A stretch of 33,235 bases of DNA, taken from NCBI GenBank assembly GCA_947625845.1, contig CANQQB010000020.1, positions 1 to 33,235 of the forward strand. The letters run 5' to 3'. A program made the translations under genes and the position numbers. The DNA is from an uncultured Oscillospiraceae bacterium (GTDB taxonomy: Bacteria > Bacillota > Clostridia > Oscillospirales > Oscillospiraceae). The notes under the pieces are model-generated. The model was given only the letters and a program-made list of their open reading frames with translations, had not been told where the DNA came from and made no database searches. Numbering within the stretch: position 1 is the first letter of the stretch; the number at the start of each line of letters is the position of its first letter. Positions 1 to 7,259 of the stretch are shown here, one piece after another.

Positions 1-118
1 ACGAGCCCAGCGCCGACCCCAGCGCCCGCGCGGTGAGCCCGTCGAGGCCGGCGCTGCGCGTCAGGTCCAGCGCGGCGTTTATGATCTCTTCCCGTGTGAA
101 TTTGCATTTCGGCGGCAT
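1..118 (-). CDS. TetR/AcrR-family transcriptional regulator, N-terminal part (runs off the left edge)
   Basis: The minus strand from 118 opens with MPPKCKFTREEIINAALDL and continues with residues typical of the first helix and helix-turn-helix of TetR-type repressors (FTREEIINAALDL, then GLDGLTARALG). Only 39 residues are in the window; the ligand-binding domain lies outside, so the inducer cannot be guessed. An AGGAGGA ribosome-binding site lies at 126-132, a few bases before the ATG. A consensus promoter and a 28-bp imperfect palindrome lie directly upstream, which suggests autorepression. The family call rests on the N-terminal helix pattern alone and is fairly safe; the regulated genes are unknown. 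Confidence 0.75.
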   Translation of the reverse strand, partial: MPPKCKFTREEIINAALDLTRSAGLDGLTARALGSALGS

Positions 119-142
119 AATGCGGTCCTCCTAAAAAATAAA

Positions 143-200
143 GCAACACAGGTTGCGTAACCTATGTTGCTTATTATATCAGCTTTTTTGGAGATGTCAA
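143..200 (-). promoter_or_regulatory. tetR-type gene promoter with operator palindrome
   Basis: Read on the minus strand, TTGACA (200-195) and TATAAT (178-173) are both perfect consensus hexamers with a 16-bp spacer. Directly downstream, 143-170 is a 28-bp inverted repeat with arms GCAACAnAGGTT and AACCTnTGTTGC around a short centre. It covers the expected start of transcription, where a TetR-type repressor would block RNA polymerase. Promoter and palindrome are seen in the sequence; binding by the adjacent regulator is inference from family habit. Confidence 0.8.
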
Positions 201-202
201 GG

Positions 203-244
203 TGTCTCTCCCCCAGTCAGCGCAAAGCGCTGACTGGGGGAGAG
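203..244. repeat. Perfect 18-bp palindrome, copy of a dispersed intergenic repeat
   Basis: Arms 206-223 and 227-244 are perfectly complementary with an AAA loop (core GTCAGCGC/GCGCTGAC flanked by C and G runs). The first 32 bases (203-234) recur exactly at 11671-11702, at the start of a larger palindromic element, so this is a solo or shortened member of a repeat family. It lies just upstream of the tetR promoter. It could act as a transcription terminator for rightward or leftward transcripts, but there is no T-run. Confidence 0.75.
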
Positions 245-374
245 ATATATTAAATCCTCTTGCAGCGCAACAGGTTCAGATCGTCAAAGTCAGGGGGGTA
301 ATGATACTATACAGCACTCTTCAAAAACCGTGGTTCATTGCGTGACATACTTCAAAAGTTTTAAGCAATTCAAA

Positions 375-485
375 GCAGACAGCGGATGGTGCTAAAATGC
401 GCTATCCGTTGTCTGCTCTGTCGATTCCAATTCCGTAAGGCAGTTGCCATTATTCAATTTTTCGGTGTCACACTGTCTTACGGAA
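375..485 (+). ncRNA. Candidate structured RNA (two long hairpins with wobble pairs)
   Basis: Stem 1 pairs 375-392 with 399-416: 18 consecutive pairs, three of them G-U on the plus strand, with the loop TAAAAT. Stem 2 pairs 431-444 with 472-485: 14 consecutive pairs, one G-U, with a 27-base loop. G-U pairs become A-C mismatches on the minus strand, so the fold is strand-specific. No promoter was identified with confidence and no known RNA family was recognised. It could instead be the subterminal hairpins of an insertion-sequence remnant. Confidence 0.35.
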
Positions 486-537
486 CCCCTCCGTTGCGAG
501 GTCCTGGCATCTCCGGAGCCGTTCTGACGCCAGGGCT

Positions 538-617
538 CCCAACGGGCACGCCTGCCCGTTGGGAAAAAGGAGAAGCGCCCCTGACCGACGAATGGGGACC
601 GGCTTGCCGGTCCCCAT
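538..617 (+). repeat. Two-hairpin repeat, copy 1
   Basis: Hairpin 1 (538-563) has a 10-bp stem and loop ACGCCT. A 28-base purine-rich linker containing AAGGAGAAGCGCC follows, then hairpin 2 (592-617), an 11-bp stem with loop CTTG. The same architecture with the same first loop recurs at 25078-25157 and 32017-32108. Hairpin 2 ends 22 bases beyond the stop codon of the minus-strand Lar-like gene, so on that strand it could stabilise the mRNA 3' end. Confidence 0.7.
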
Positions 618-639
618 CGTCTTCAGGAGCGTTTCGACG

Positions 640-864
640 TTATTCGCCCGGTTGCGGCTTGATGACCTTCCGGTAGTTCCACGTAGCCGCGGCCTTTTTA
701 GCGGCCTCATGCCGCTCGGCGTCCGTCTTATAGGATATCTCCGCCGTATGCGCGCCGCAGTCCAGGCACTGGACATACACGCACCAGCCGCCCTCTTCCT
801 CCAGGCAGCCCACGCCGCCGCAGTTGGGGCAGTCCAGCAGATCGATGTCGTCAAACTCGTCCAT
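640..864 (-). CDS. Small Lar-like zinc-ribbon protein
   Basis: The protein has 74 residues. Two CxxC pairs (Cys12/Cys15 in the context DCPNCGG and Cys33/Cys36 in QCLDCGA) form a zinc ribbon, and the C-terminal half ends with an AAxxWNYR motif near residue 60. This is the layout of the Lar (restriction-alleviation) family, small proteins common in phages and prophages. The start at 864 was chosen because AGGAGA lies 8 bases before this ATG; an upstream in-frame ATG at 888 would lie before that site. A promoter with an extended -10 lies at 896-904. No other phage gene is nearby, so it may be a relic, and a restriction-alleviation function is not shown. Confidence 0.7.
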   Translation of the reverse strand: MDEFDDIDLLDCPNCGGVGCLEEEGGWCVYVQCLDCGAHTAEISYKTDAERHEAAKKAAATWNYRKVIKPQPGE

Positions 865-895
865 GTTCCATATCTCCTTTCGCAGCAACGTTGTT

Positions 896-904
896 ATTAT
901 ACCA
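896..904 (-). promoter_or_regulatory. Extended -10 promoter of the Lar-like gene
   Basis: On the minus strand TGG-TATAAT (904-896) is an extended -10 element, 32 bases before the chosen start codon. No good -35 hexamer is at the normal distance, as expected for extended -10 promoters. Confidence 0.55.
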
Positions 905-948
905 TGTCGCGCGGTTCCGGCATTCGCCGGGAGCGCGACTGGTATCTT

Positions 949-983
949 TTTGTATAATAGCGCTAATGGCGTTATTATACAAA
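949..983. promoter_or_regulatory. 15-bp inverted repeat holding two divergent TATAAT hexamers
   Basis: Arms 949-963 and 969-983 are inverted copies (TTTGTATAATA followed by GCGC or ACGC) with one mismatch and a 5-base centre. Each arm contains a TATAAT, at 953-958 on the plus strand and 979-974 on the minus strand. It sits between the acyltransferase stop and the Lar-like gene. It may be an operator over a second Lar promoter, or a palindromic insertion. There is no GC-rich stem plus T-run, so a terminator is unlikely. Confidence 0.5.
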
Positions 984-999
984 CTCCCGCGCCGCCAAG

Positions 1000-2075
1000 T
1001 CAACCCGCTCCCACGCGCCCGCGCTTTATCTCCCGCAGGAACGTGACCGGCCGGAAGAACAGGTCGTAGATATGGAGCTTTTGGCAGATAAACGCCGCCA
1101 GCAGCGGTATGGCCACGCACAGGACCACCACGCACGCCCAGGCGATATATACGCTGTCTATGCCCAGCAGCACGATCGCCTTCCCCAGCACTGTCATCAA
1201 AAACGGCGCCAGCAGATAGATCTCCAGCGTGTGCCGGCCCAGAAACCGGAGGACCCGGTTCCCGCCCAGGCACGCGGCGTGTTCAAACGCATACCACACG
1301 GCCAGAGATACCCCCAGCGCCACGGCCACATTCACGCCCGGTATGGAATGAAGCCCCCTGTCCACCGACGGTTCCCTGTTCCAGAAAAGCGCGGCCAGCG
1401 CAACCGCCTGACAGAGCGCCGCGGCGGTCAGGGCCCTGTTGCCGATGAGCCTTCCCCCGACCCGGTCGTACAGACAGCCCACATAGAAAAAGAATGAGTA
1501 GTACAGAACGTTGTTCACCTCAAAATACGGGAACGTGAAAAGCCGGGCGGCCACCGCCAGCGCCGCCAGCACCGCCAGCACCGCCAGCACCGCGTACCCG
1601 TTCGCCTGATGGAGCGTTTTCCGGGAAAAGAGCAGGTAGATCAGAACCAGGGCGTATATGTACCAATATTCGTCATAGGGCATCGCCCACAGCATCAGCA
1701 GGTCATACAGCCTGGCCGGCTCCTGGAGAAGCCCCGGCAAAAATCTGTTGACGACCAGCTTCGATGTCAAAAACAGCACGCTGAACAGCACATACACGGC
1801 TCCCAGATCGGCCGCTCGCCGCCGGATACGTTCTTTGCGAATACCCCCCCGCGGGGTACATAGGCTCTGGCGTACATATAGCCGCTGACCATCATAAATA
1901 GCGGCATATGAAAGGCGTATATAACGTCGTGGACCGTATTCAAAAAACCGTACGCGTCCGGAAACATGCCTGAAAGGTCAAAGGACAGCGCCGTGTGTCC
2001 CATCACCACGCACAGGATGGCAAAGCCCTTCAGCGCGTCTATGTAGCCGATACGGCCCGTTTCGTTCCGTTCCAT
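1000..2075 (-). pseudogene. OafA-like membrane acyltransferase (acyltransferase 3 family), frame broken at a G7 tract
   Basis: The first frame starts at 2075 (MERNETGRIGYIDALKGFAILCVVMGH...) and carries the family's N-terminal signature: a short basic start, a first membrane helix and the His of VVMGH. It leaves the family pattern after YVPRGG, at seven G's on the coding strand (1850-1844), and stops at 1767. The next frame continues as GIRKERIRRR and then a run of membrane helices to the stop at 1000. One extra G, or two fewer, would give a single protein of about 358 residues, normal for the family. Such enzymes O-acylate sugars of surface glycans. A GGAGGAG site precedes the start. It is divergent from the yfhO gene and probably modifies the same glycan. 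It may be phase-variable, a true pseudogene or a base-calling error. Confidence 0.75.
1565..1591 (-). repeat. Three tandem 9-bp repeats inside the acyltransferase
   Basis: The 9-mer GCCAGCACC occurs three times in a row (1565-1573, 1574-1582, 1583-1591), flanked by partial copies. It encodes repeated Val-Leu-Ala in a membrane helix. Copy-number change would alter helix length by three residues without breaking the frame. Confidence 0.7.
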
Positions 2076-2111
2076 GTCCCGCTCCTCCGCTTTACATGTG
2101 TTCGCTTCCCT

Positions 2112-2140
2112 ATGATAGCATAAGCGGAACGACCGCGCAA
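2112..2140 (-). promoter_or_regulatory. Promoter of the acyltransferase gene
   Basis: On the minus strand TTGCGC (2140-2135) and TATCAT (2117-2112) are separated by 17 bp. TGC before the -10 makes it an extended -10 element. The start codon is at 2075, with a GGAGGAG site before it. Confidence 0.6.
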
Positions 2141-2166
2141 GCGGCCCGCCGTCGACAGGGGCTTGC

Positions 2167-2194
2167 TTGCTATTCCGGCTGATTATGCTATAAT
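2167..2194 (+). promoter_or_regulatory. Promoter of the yfhO-like gene
   Basis: TTGCTA (2167-2172) and TATAAT (2189-2194) have a 16-bp spacer, and TGC directly precedes the -10 (extended -10). It lies about 60 bases before the start at 2255 and back-to-back with the acyltransferase promoter, about 26 bp away, so the two genes share a divergent control region. Confidence 0.7.
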
Positions 2195-2254
2195 ACTTTA
2201 GATATACAGTAATAATCAGTATGACTGGTATGACCGGGGGAAACGCGATCGGTT

Positions 2255-4942
2255 ATGATAACTTCGCCTGTTGAACGGAAAAAACGCATACTGTCCGCGC
2301 TGGGGGTGTGTCTTGCCTCCATGGGGCTGACGGCGCTGGTGCTGGCGGTGGTCTACGCTCTGCGGGGCATATGGCCCTTCGGCGCGGACAACGCGGCCTA
2401 CATGGACGCGGCCCAGTTCTATGTGCCCGGTTACTACAGCCTGTGGGACAGCCTGCACGGGGACCTGTCCGGCGGGGTGTGGAAGCAGCTTTTATACCCC
2501 TACAACTGGCCGTTTTTCTTCTGCGCGCGGGACCACGTGCTGGAGGCCATGAGCCTCTACATCGGCGTAAAAATGCTGCTGATCGCGCTGGCCGCCGCCG
2601 TGGCGCTGTGCTGGCGGTTTCCCCGCGTATCCGGGGTGTACAGAACGGTCTTTGCCCTGCTCTACACCTTCTCCGGGTTCGTGCTCCAATACTACTCCAA
2701 CGCCACGTGGCTGGCCGCAGTGACGGTGTTCCCGCTGCTGCTGCTGGGGCTGGAAAGGCTGCTGCGGGAGGGCAAATGCGGCCTGTATCTTGCCTGCTAC
2801 GCCTGGTTTCTCTACACCAGCATATACCACACCTTCATGGTCACCATCTATGTGGTGCTGTTTGCCCTGGGGTATGTGCTGCTGGTGCTGCCAAAGGCAG
2901 ACCGGGGCGGGCGGGTGCTGCGGCTGGGGGTGTCCACCGCGCTGGCGGCGGGGCTGTGCTCCCGGCAATGGCTGCGCACCTCCGCGGTGCTGGCCGGGGG
3001 CGCAAGGTTCCAGGAGAATCTGGACAGCGGCATCCTGACCGGCATGACCACCTGGGACCTGACCAACACCCGGCACACGTTTTTGATGCTGCTGGGCATG
3101 AGCCTGACAGCGGCGCTGGTCCTGCCGACGCTGCGGCGGCAGCGGACAGCGCCCACGGGGGAGCGCGGGCGGGCTGTCCGGTTTTTCGGATACCTGCTGG
3201 GCCTTCTCGCCCTGCCCATGGTCTTCACCAACATCGACACCGCCTGGCATTTCGGGCAATACAACTTCTTCCCCATGCGCTACGGGTACATGCTCCCGGC
3301 CACGCTGCTGGCCGTTGGCGGCCTTTGTCTGGAGGACGCAAGCGCCCAAAAAGCGCCCACTTTCGGGCGCTTGGGCAAATGGCCGCTAGCCGTTGGTATA
3401 TGCGGCATTGCGGCCGTTCTGCCGGTTATCGAAGCGCCCATAGTGCGCACATTGCGCGCTTATGGGGCGTGCTTCCTGAACGTTTTGGGTCCGGCGGGGT
3501 ATTTCAAGTGGTTCGCTCTGTACGTTCTCGCCGGGGTCCTGTTCACGGTCCTGTACCTGCTGCTGCGGGCTCTGCCGCAAAAGTGGTCCGCCTGGGCCGT
3601 GGCGGCGGTGGTGCTGGTGCAGATCGGGGCCAATACCTGGGGCAATATGGCCCCGGACGACGACCACACCTATACCCATGAGTACGACCCGGCCTATATC
3701 GACACGGCGGAACAGCTCCACGACTACTTCGCCGACCATCCCCAGGGGCTGCTGGAGCGGGTCAAGAACGTGGACAACTGCCTGAACGCCGGGTATCCCG
3801 CCATCGCCGGCGTGGACGCGCTCAGCTCCGTCAACTCCAACAACTCCGCCGGGACCCTGGCCGCGTTTGAGGACCTGGGGTATACCACCAACTATTTCCG
3901 TATCCTGGACGCCGGCGGCACGGTGTTCTCCGACATGCTGCTGAACGTGCGGCAGGTCCTGGCCGCCACGGCGCTGGACGGGGACCTCTACGAGGCCGGG
4001 GATACGGTGGACGGGGTGCAGATAGGCGCGTGCCGCTACCCCGGCGTGCTGGGGCTGATGTATGAGGCCGACGCGCTGGACGGGTACTTTGACCTGGACA
4101 ATATCCCCGACCGGCTCAACGCCCTGTACGGGGCCTTCACCGGCTCTGAGACGCCCCTGGCGGCGGACCTGGCGCCGGCGGCGGACGTGTCCGGGGAGGG
4201 CATGCGGACCTATACGCTGACCGGCGAGCTGGACGGGCCCGCCTTCGTGTACCTGGCCGTGGACGGGATGGCTATGCACATCACCGCCGGGGACAGGGCC
4301 GTGGCCGTGCCCAGCTACGGCAACCTGAACAACACCGTCTACCCCGCGCCGTTCAACGGCAATCTCCTGTGCCTGGGCCTTTTTCAGGCCGGGCCGGTGG
4401 ACATATCCTTTACCTCCGCTATGGACCTGACGGCGGAGGACATCACCCTGTTTGCCCTGGACAAGGCCGCGCTGGACGGGTTTGCTGACCACGCGGACCG
4501 GGACGGGGACATGACGGTGACCCGGACCGATACCGGCTACCGCCTGACCCTCACGGCCCACGGGTCCAACAAGCGGCTGTTCCTGCCCATTTTGGGCGCG
4601 GACGGCTGGCAGGCCACGGTCAACGGAAAGCCTGCTGAGCTGAGCTGGTTCATCGGCACGATGATGAGCGTGCCGTTGGAGGACGGGGAAAACGTTGTGG
4701 AGCTTTCCTGGGCGGTGGCCAGCGCCCCGTCGCCGCTGGGCAGGATATTGCCCTGGGCCGCGCTGGTGCTGGCGGTTTGGTGGCTGGTCCTGGGCCGGAA
4801 AAGGCCGGACGAGCTGCCGCCCAAATGGCTGGGGACCGTCTCGCTGGTCCTTTTCTACGCCGGGGCGGCGGCGGTGGCGGGCTTTGTGTACGCCGCGCCC
4901 ACAGTCCTGCTGCTCATACGGGGGCACGTGGTCTGGTTCTGA
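2255..4942 (+). CDS. YfhO-family GT-C membrane glycosyltransferase
   Basis: The protein has 895 residues, a usual length for the family. After a short basic start and one membrane helix comes GIWPFGADNAAYMDAAQFYVPGYYSLWDSL, the extracytoplasmic loop typical of YfhO, with acidic residues after the first helix. Several more hydrophobic helices follow to about residue 450, then a long soluble extracytoplasmic part and two hydrophobic segments at the C-terminus. YfhO in Bacillus takes a sugar from an undecaprenyl-phosphate carrier made by a CsbB-type enzyme and adds it to teichoic acid outside the membrane. A CsbB/ArnC-like enzyme is four genes downstream. The start at 2255 has a GGGGGAAA site 11 bases upstream, a little far. 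The acceptor glycan cannot be told from the sequence. Confidence 0.8.
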   Translation: MITSPVERKKRILSALGVCLASMGLTALVLAVVYALRGIWPFGADNAAYMDAAQFYVPGYYSLWDSLHGDLSGGVWKQLLYPYNWPFFFCARDHVLEAMSLYIGVKMLLIALAAAVALCWRFPRVSGVYRTVFALLYTFSGFVLQYYSNATWLAAVTVFPLLLLGLERLLREGKCGLYLACYAWFLYTSIYHTFMVTIYVVLFALGYVLLVLPKADRGGRVLRLGVSTALAAGLCSRQWLRTSAVLAGGARFQENLDSGILTGMTTWDLTNTRHTFLMLLGMSLTAALVLPTLRRQRTAPTGERGRAVRFFGYLLGLLALPMVFTNIDTAWHFGQYNFFPMRYGYMLPATLLAVGGLCLEDASAQKAPTFGRLGKWPLAVGICGIAAVLPVIEAPIVRTLRAYGACFLNVLGPAGYFKWFALYVLAGVLFTVLYLLLRALPQKWSAWAVAAVVLVQIGANTWGNMAPDDDHTYTHEYDPAYIDTAEQLHDYFADHPQGLLERVKNVDNCLNAGYPAIAGVDALSSVNSNNSAGTLAAFEDLGYTTNYFRILDAGGTVFSDMLLNVRQVLAATALDGDLYEAGDTVDGVQIGACRYPGVLGLMYEADALDGYFDLDNIPDRLNALYGAFTGSETPLAADLAPAADVSGEGMRTYTLTGELDGPAFVYLAVDGMAMHITAGDRAVAVPSYGNLNNTVYPAPFNGNLLCLGLFQAGPVDISFTSAMDLTAEDITLFALDKAALDGFADHADRDGDMTVTRTDTGYRLTLTAHGSNKRLFLPILGADGWQATVNGKPAELSWFIGTMMSVPLEDGENVVELSWAVASAPSPLGRILPWAALVLAVWWLVLGRKRPDELPPKWLGTVSLVLFYAGAAAVAGFVYAAPTVLLLIRGHVVWF

Positions 4943-4971
4943 TTGAAATAAACCCCTGAATATGGTATCAT
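4943..4971 (+). promoter_or_regulatory. Internal promoter for the wecE-ATP-grasp-glycosyltransferase operon
   Basis: TTGAAA (4943-4948) and TATCAT (4966-4971) have a 17-bp spacer, with TGG just before the -10. It begins at the base after the yfhO stop codon and lies 55 bases before the wecE start, so the downstream genes can be expressed apart from yfhO. Confidence 0.7.
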
Positions 4972-5026
4972 TCCTATAGGTCGGTGGCTGTCGCGGCCGT
5001 CCACTTTCCCTTTTGGAGGAACGAAT

Positions 5027-6151
5027 ATGATCCCCTTCAATGTGCCACCCTATTGCGGCCGGGAGGACGGGTACGTCCTGGAGGCCATCCACTCCCACAA
5101 GATCAGCGGCGACGGCGCTTTCACGAAAAAGTGCCACGCCTGGCTGGAGGAACATACCGGCGCTGCCAGGGCCCTTCTGACCACCAGCTGCACCCACGCG
5201 CTGGATATGTCCGCGCTGCTGTGCAGGCTCCAACCGGGGGATGAGGTCATTTTGCCCTCCTACACCTTTTCCTCCAGCGCCAACGCCTTCGTGCTGTCCG
5301 GTGCCGTGCCCGTGTTCATCGACGTGCGGCCGGACACCATGAACATGGACGAGACGCTCATCGAGGACGCCATCACGGATAAGACAAGGGCCATCTGCGT
5401 CATGCACTACGCCGGGGTGGCCTGCGAGATGGACACCATCATGGACATCGCCCGCCGCCACAGCCTGAAGGTCATCGAGGACGCGGCCCAGGGCGTTATG
5501 GCCACGTACAAGGGCAGGGCCCTGGGCTCCATCGGCGATTACGGGTGCTACAGCTTCCACGAGTCGAAAAACTACTCCATGGGCGAGGGCGGCGCGCTGC
5601 TGCTGCGCCAGGACGACCCACGGGCCGAGGTCATCCGGGAGAAGGGCACCAACCGGGCCAGGTTCCTGCGGGGCCAGGTGGACAAATACACCTGGGAGGA
5701 CCTGGGGTCCAGCTACCTGCCCAGCGAGCTGAACGCGGCCTATCTGTGGGGCCAGCTGGAGATGGCGGAGACCATCAACGACGCCCGGCGGCATTGCTGG
5801 GACCTGTACCATGAGATGCTCGCCCCCCTGGCGGCCCAGGGCCGTATCCAGATACAGGCCGTGCCGGAGGGGTGCGTGCACAACGGGCACATGTTCTACG
5901 TCAAGGCCAAAGACCTGGCCGAGCGGACCGAGCTCATCGCCTACTTAAAGGGCCACGGGGTGGGCTGCGTGTTCCACTACGTGCCCTTGCACTCGGCCAA
6001 CGCGGGAAGGCGCTTCGGCCGGTTCCACGGGGAGGATAAGTACACCACGCGGGACAGCGAACGGCTGCTGCGCCTGCCCATGTACTACGGTCTCACCGAC
6101 AGCGAGGTTGCCCACGCCGCCGAGACTGTGCTCGACTTTTACAGGCGCTGA
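5027..6151 (+). CDS. wecE: dTDP-4-amino-4,6-dideoxygalactose transaminase (WecE/RffA type)
   Basis: A fold-type I PLP aminotransferase of the DegT/DnrJ/EryC1 family, 374 residues. Match to enterobacterial WecE as I remember it is strong along the whole length: the MIPFN start, GDEVILPSYTF, RPDTMN, the HYAGVACEMDTIM block, EDAAQGVMATYKGRALG, SFHESKNY with the PLP lysine at residue 181, REKGTNR, RGQVDKYTW and FHGEDKYTT. WecE converts dTDP-4-keto-6-deoxyglucose with glutamate to dTDP-4-amino-4,6-dideoxygalactose (dTDP-Fuc4N) in the cytoplasm. The sugar-nucleotide supply genes (rmlA, rmlB) are not in the window. A GGAGGAA site lies 6 bases before the ATG. The next gene begins one base after this stop. 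The Fuc4N product is an inference from similarity. Confidence 0.92.
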   Translation: MIPFNVPPYCGREDGYVLEAIHSHKISGDGAFTKKCHAWLEEHTGAARALLTTSCTHALDMSALLCRLQPGDEVILPSYTFSSSANAFVLSGAVPVFIDVRPDTMNMDETLIEDAITDKTRAICVMHYAGVACEMDTIMDIARRHSLKVIEDAAQGVMATYKGRALGSIGDYGCYSFHESKNYSMGEGGALLLRQDDPRAEVIREKGTNRARFLRGQVDKYTWEDLGSSYLPSELNAAYLWGQLEMAETINDARRHCWDLYHEMLAPLAAQGRIQIQAVPEGCVHNGHMFYVKAKDLAERTELIAYLKGHGVGCVFHYVPLHSANAGRRFGRFHGEDKYTTRDSERLLRLPMYYGLTDSEVAHAAETVLDFYRR

Positions 6152-6152
6152 G

Positions 6153-7247
6153 ATGGAAAAGCTGGCCATCATCGGCGCAAGCGCCTTTCAGGACCCGCTC
6201 ATTAAAAAGGCGAAGGATATGGGCTATGAGACCCACGTGTTCGCCTGGGCGGCGAACGACGTGGGCGAGCGGAGCGCGGACGTGTTCCACCCCATCAGCA
6301 TCACGGAAAAAGAGGATATCTGGGCCGTGTGCCGTCAGGTCGGCGTGTCGGCCTGCTGCTCCATCGGGTCGGATCTGGCCGTGCACACGGTGAACTTCAT
6401 CCAGCGCAAACTGGGCATGCCATGTGACCCGGAGATCACGGATACCGTGGCCACGGACAAGTACGAGATGCGCAAAGCGCTGGCGGCGGCGGGGGTGGCG
6501 TGCCCCCGGTTTTTGAAGGTCGACGATGTACCGGACGAGACGGAGCTGGCAGGGTTCAACTGGCCGCTGATCGTCAAGCCCACGGACCGGTCCGGCAGCC
6601 GGGGCATCTTCCGGGTGGAGAACTATGGGCAACTGGCCGGGGCCGTGCCGCCGGCGCTGGAACAGTCGTTCCGGCATGAGGCCGTGATCGAGGAATATAT
6701 CCCCGGTCCGGAGTACAGCTGCGAGGCCGTCTCGTTTGAGGGCGTTCACCACATTCTGGCGTTTACAAAGAAATTTACGACAGGCTCTCCCCACTTTATC
6801 GAGACAGGGCATGTGGAACCGTCCGACATCCCCCACCGGGAGGAAGGGGCCATCCGGGAACAGATCAAGGCGGCGCTCACCGCGCTGCACAAAAAAAACG
6901 GCGCCAGCCACGCCGAGTTCAAGCTTATGCCGGACGGCCGGATACGCATCATCGAGATCGGCGCGCGGATGGGCGGGGACTGCATCGGGTCGGACCTGGT
7001 GTACCTGTCCACCGGCGTGGACTATATGGCGGCGGTGATAGACACGGCCTTCGGCCGGGCGCCGGACCTGACGGTCAAGCGGACGCCCCGGAGGGCGGAG
7101 ATACGGTTCATCTTCACCGAGGACGACGTGCGGGCCATGGAGCGGGCGGAGAACGTCTGGCGGGCCGCGTACGACGGGCACGCCGGGGACACGGTCACGG
7201 ACAGCTCCAACCGCCACGGGTATTGGATCACCACCGGTCCATTGTAA
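6153..7247 (+). CDS. ATP-grasp enzyme 1, putative sugar-amine ligase
   Basis: The protein has 364 residues. It has an N-terminal Rossmann-like pre-ATP-grasp domain (KLAIIGASAFQDPLIKKAKD), the ATP-grasp core (WPLIVKPTDRSGSRGIFRV near residues 140-160, then AVIEEYIPGPEYSCEA) and the magnesium-binding end IRIIEIGARMGGDCIGSDL near residue 270. ATP-grasp ligases activate a carboxylate as acyl phosphate and join it to an amine. Placed one base after an aminosugar-forming transaminase, its simplest role is N-acylation of the sugar amine, with a carboxylate I cannot name. The start at 6153 was chosen because it matches the paralogue's N-terminus and follows the wecE stop; no good ribosome-binding site is seen, so translation is probably coupled. 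It is paralogous to the next gene. Confidence 0.8.
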   Translation: MEKLAIIGASAFQDPLIKKAKDMGYETHVFAWAANDVGERSADVFHPISITEKEDIWAVCRQVGVSACCSIGSDLAVHTVNFIQRKLGMPCDPEITDTVATDKYEMRKALAAAGVACPRFLKVDDVPDETELAGFNWPLIVKPTDRSGSRGIFRVENYGQLAGAVPPALEQSFRHEAVIEEYIPGPEYSCEAVSFEGVHHILAFTKKFTTGSPHFIETGHVEPSDIPHREEGAIREQIKAALTALHKKNGASHAEFKLMPDGRIRIIEIGARMGGDCIGSDLVYLSTGVDYMAAVIDTAFGRAPDLTVKRTPRRAEIRFIFTEDDVRAMERAENVWRAAYDGHAGDTVTDSSNRHGYWITTGPL

Positions 7248-7259
7248 CAGGAGGAACCC

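Larger units (their letters stand above)
245..639. other. Intergenic block without a convincing gene; contains serial hairpins
   Basis: No reading frame here looks like a protein; the 96-codon frame at 386-676 crosses several hairpins and has no recognisable domain. Nothing stands out in 245-370. From 375 to 617 the plus strand can fold into consecutive stems: 375-392/399-416, 431-444/472-485, a 6-bp stem between about 511 and 533, 538-547/554-563 and 592-602/607-617. The two largest upstream stems include G-U pairs that would be mismatches on the opposite strand, so any structured RNA would be read from the plus strand. It may be a ncRNA or a degraded mobile-element end. Confidence 0.5.

Noticed and set aside
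386..676. 96-codon plus-strand frame over the hairpin block
   Set aside because: It crosses several strong stems, overlaps the Lar-like gene and shows no domain; structure rather than protein explains the region better.
3386..5890. An 834-codon open frame on the minus strand opposite yfhO and wecE
   Set aside because: It lies antisense to two well-supported genes, is rich in Pro, Gly, Arg, His and Gln as expected for GC-rich shadow frames, and has no recognisable domain.
6891..6898. A8 run inside ATP-grasp gene 1, a possible slippage site
   Set aside because: The frame continues intact through the full domain, so there is no sign that a shift is used or has happened.
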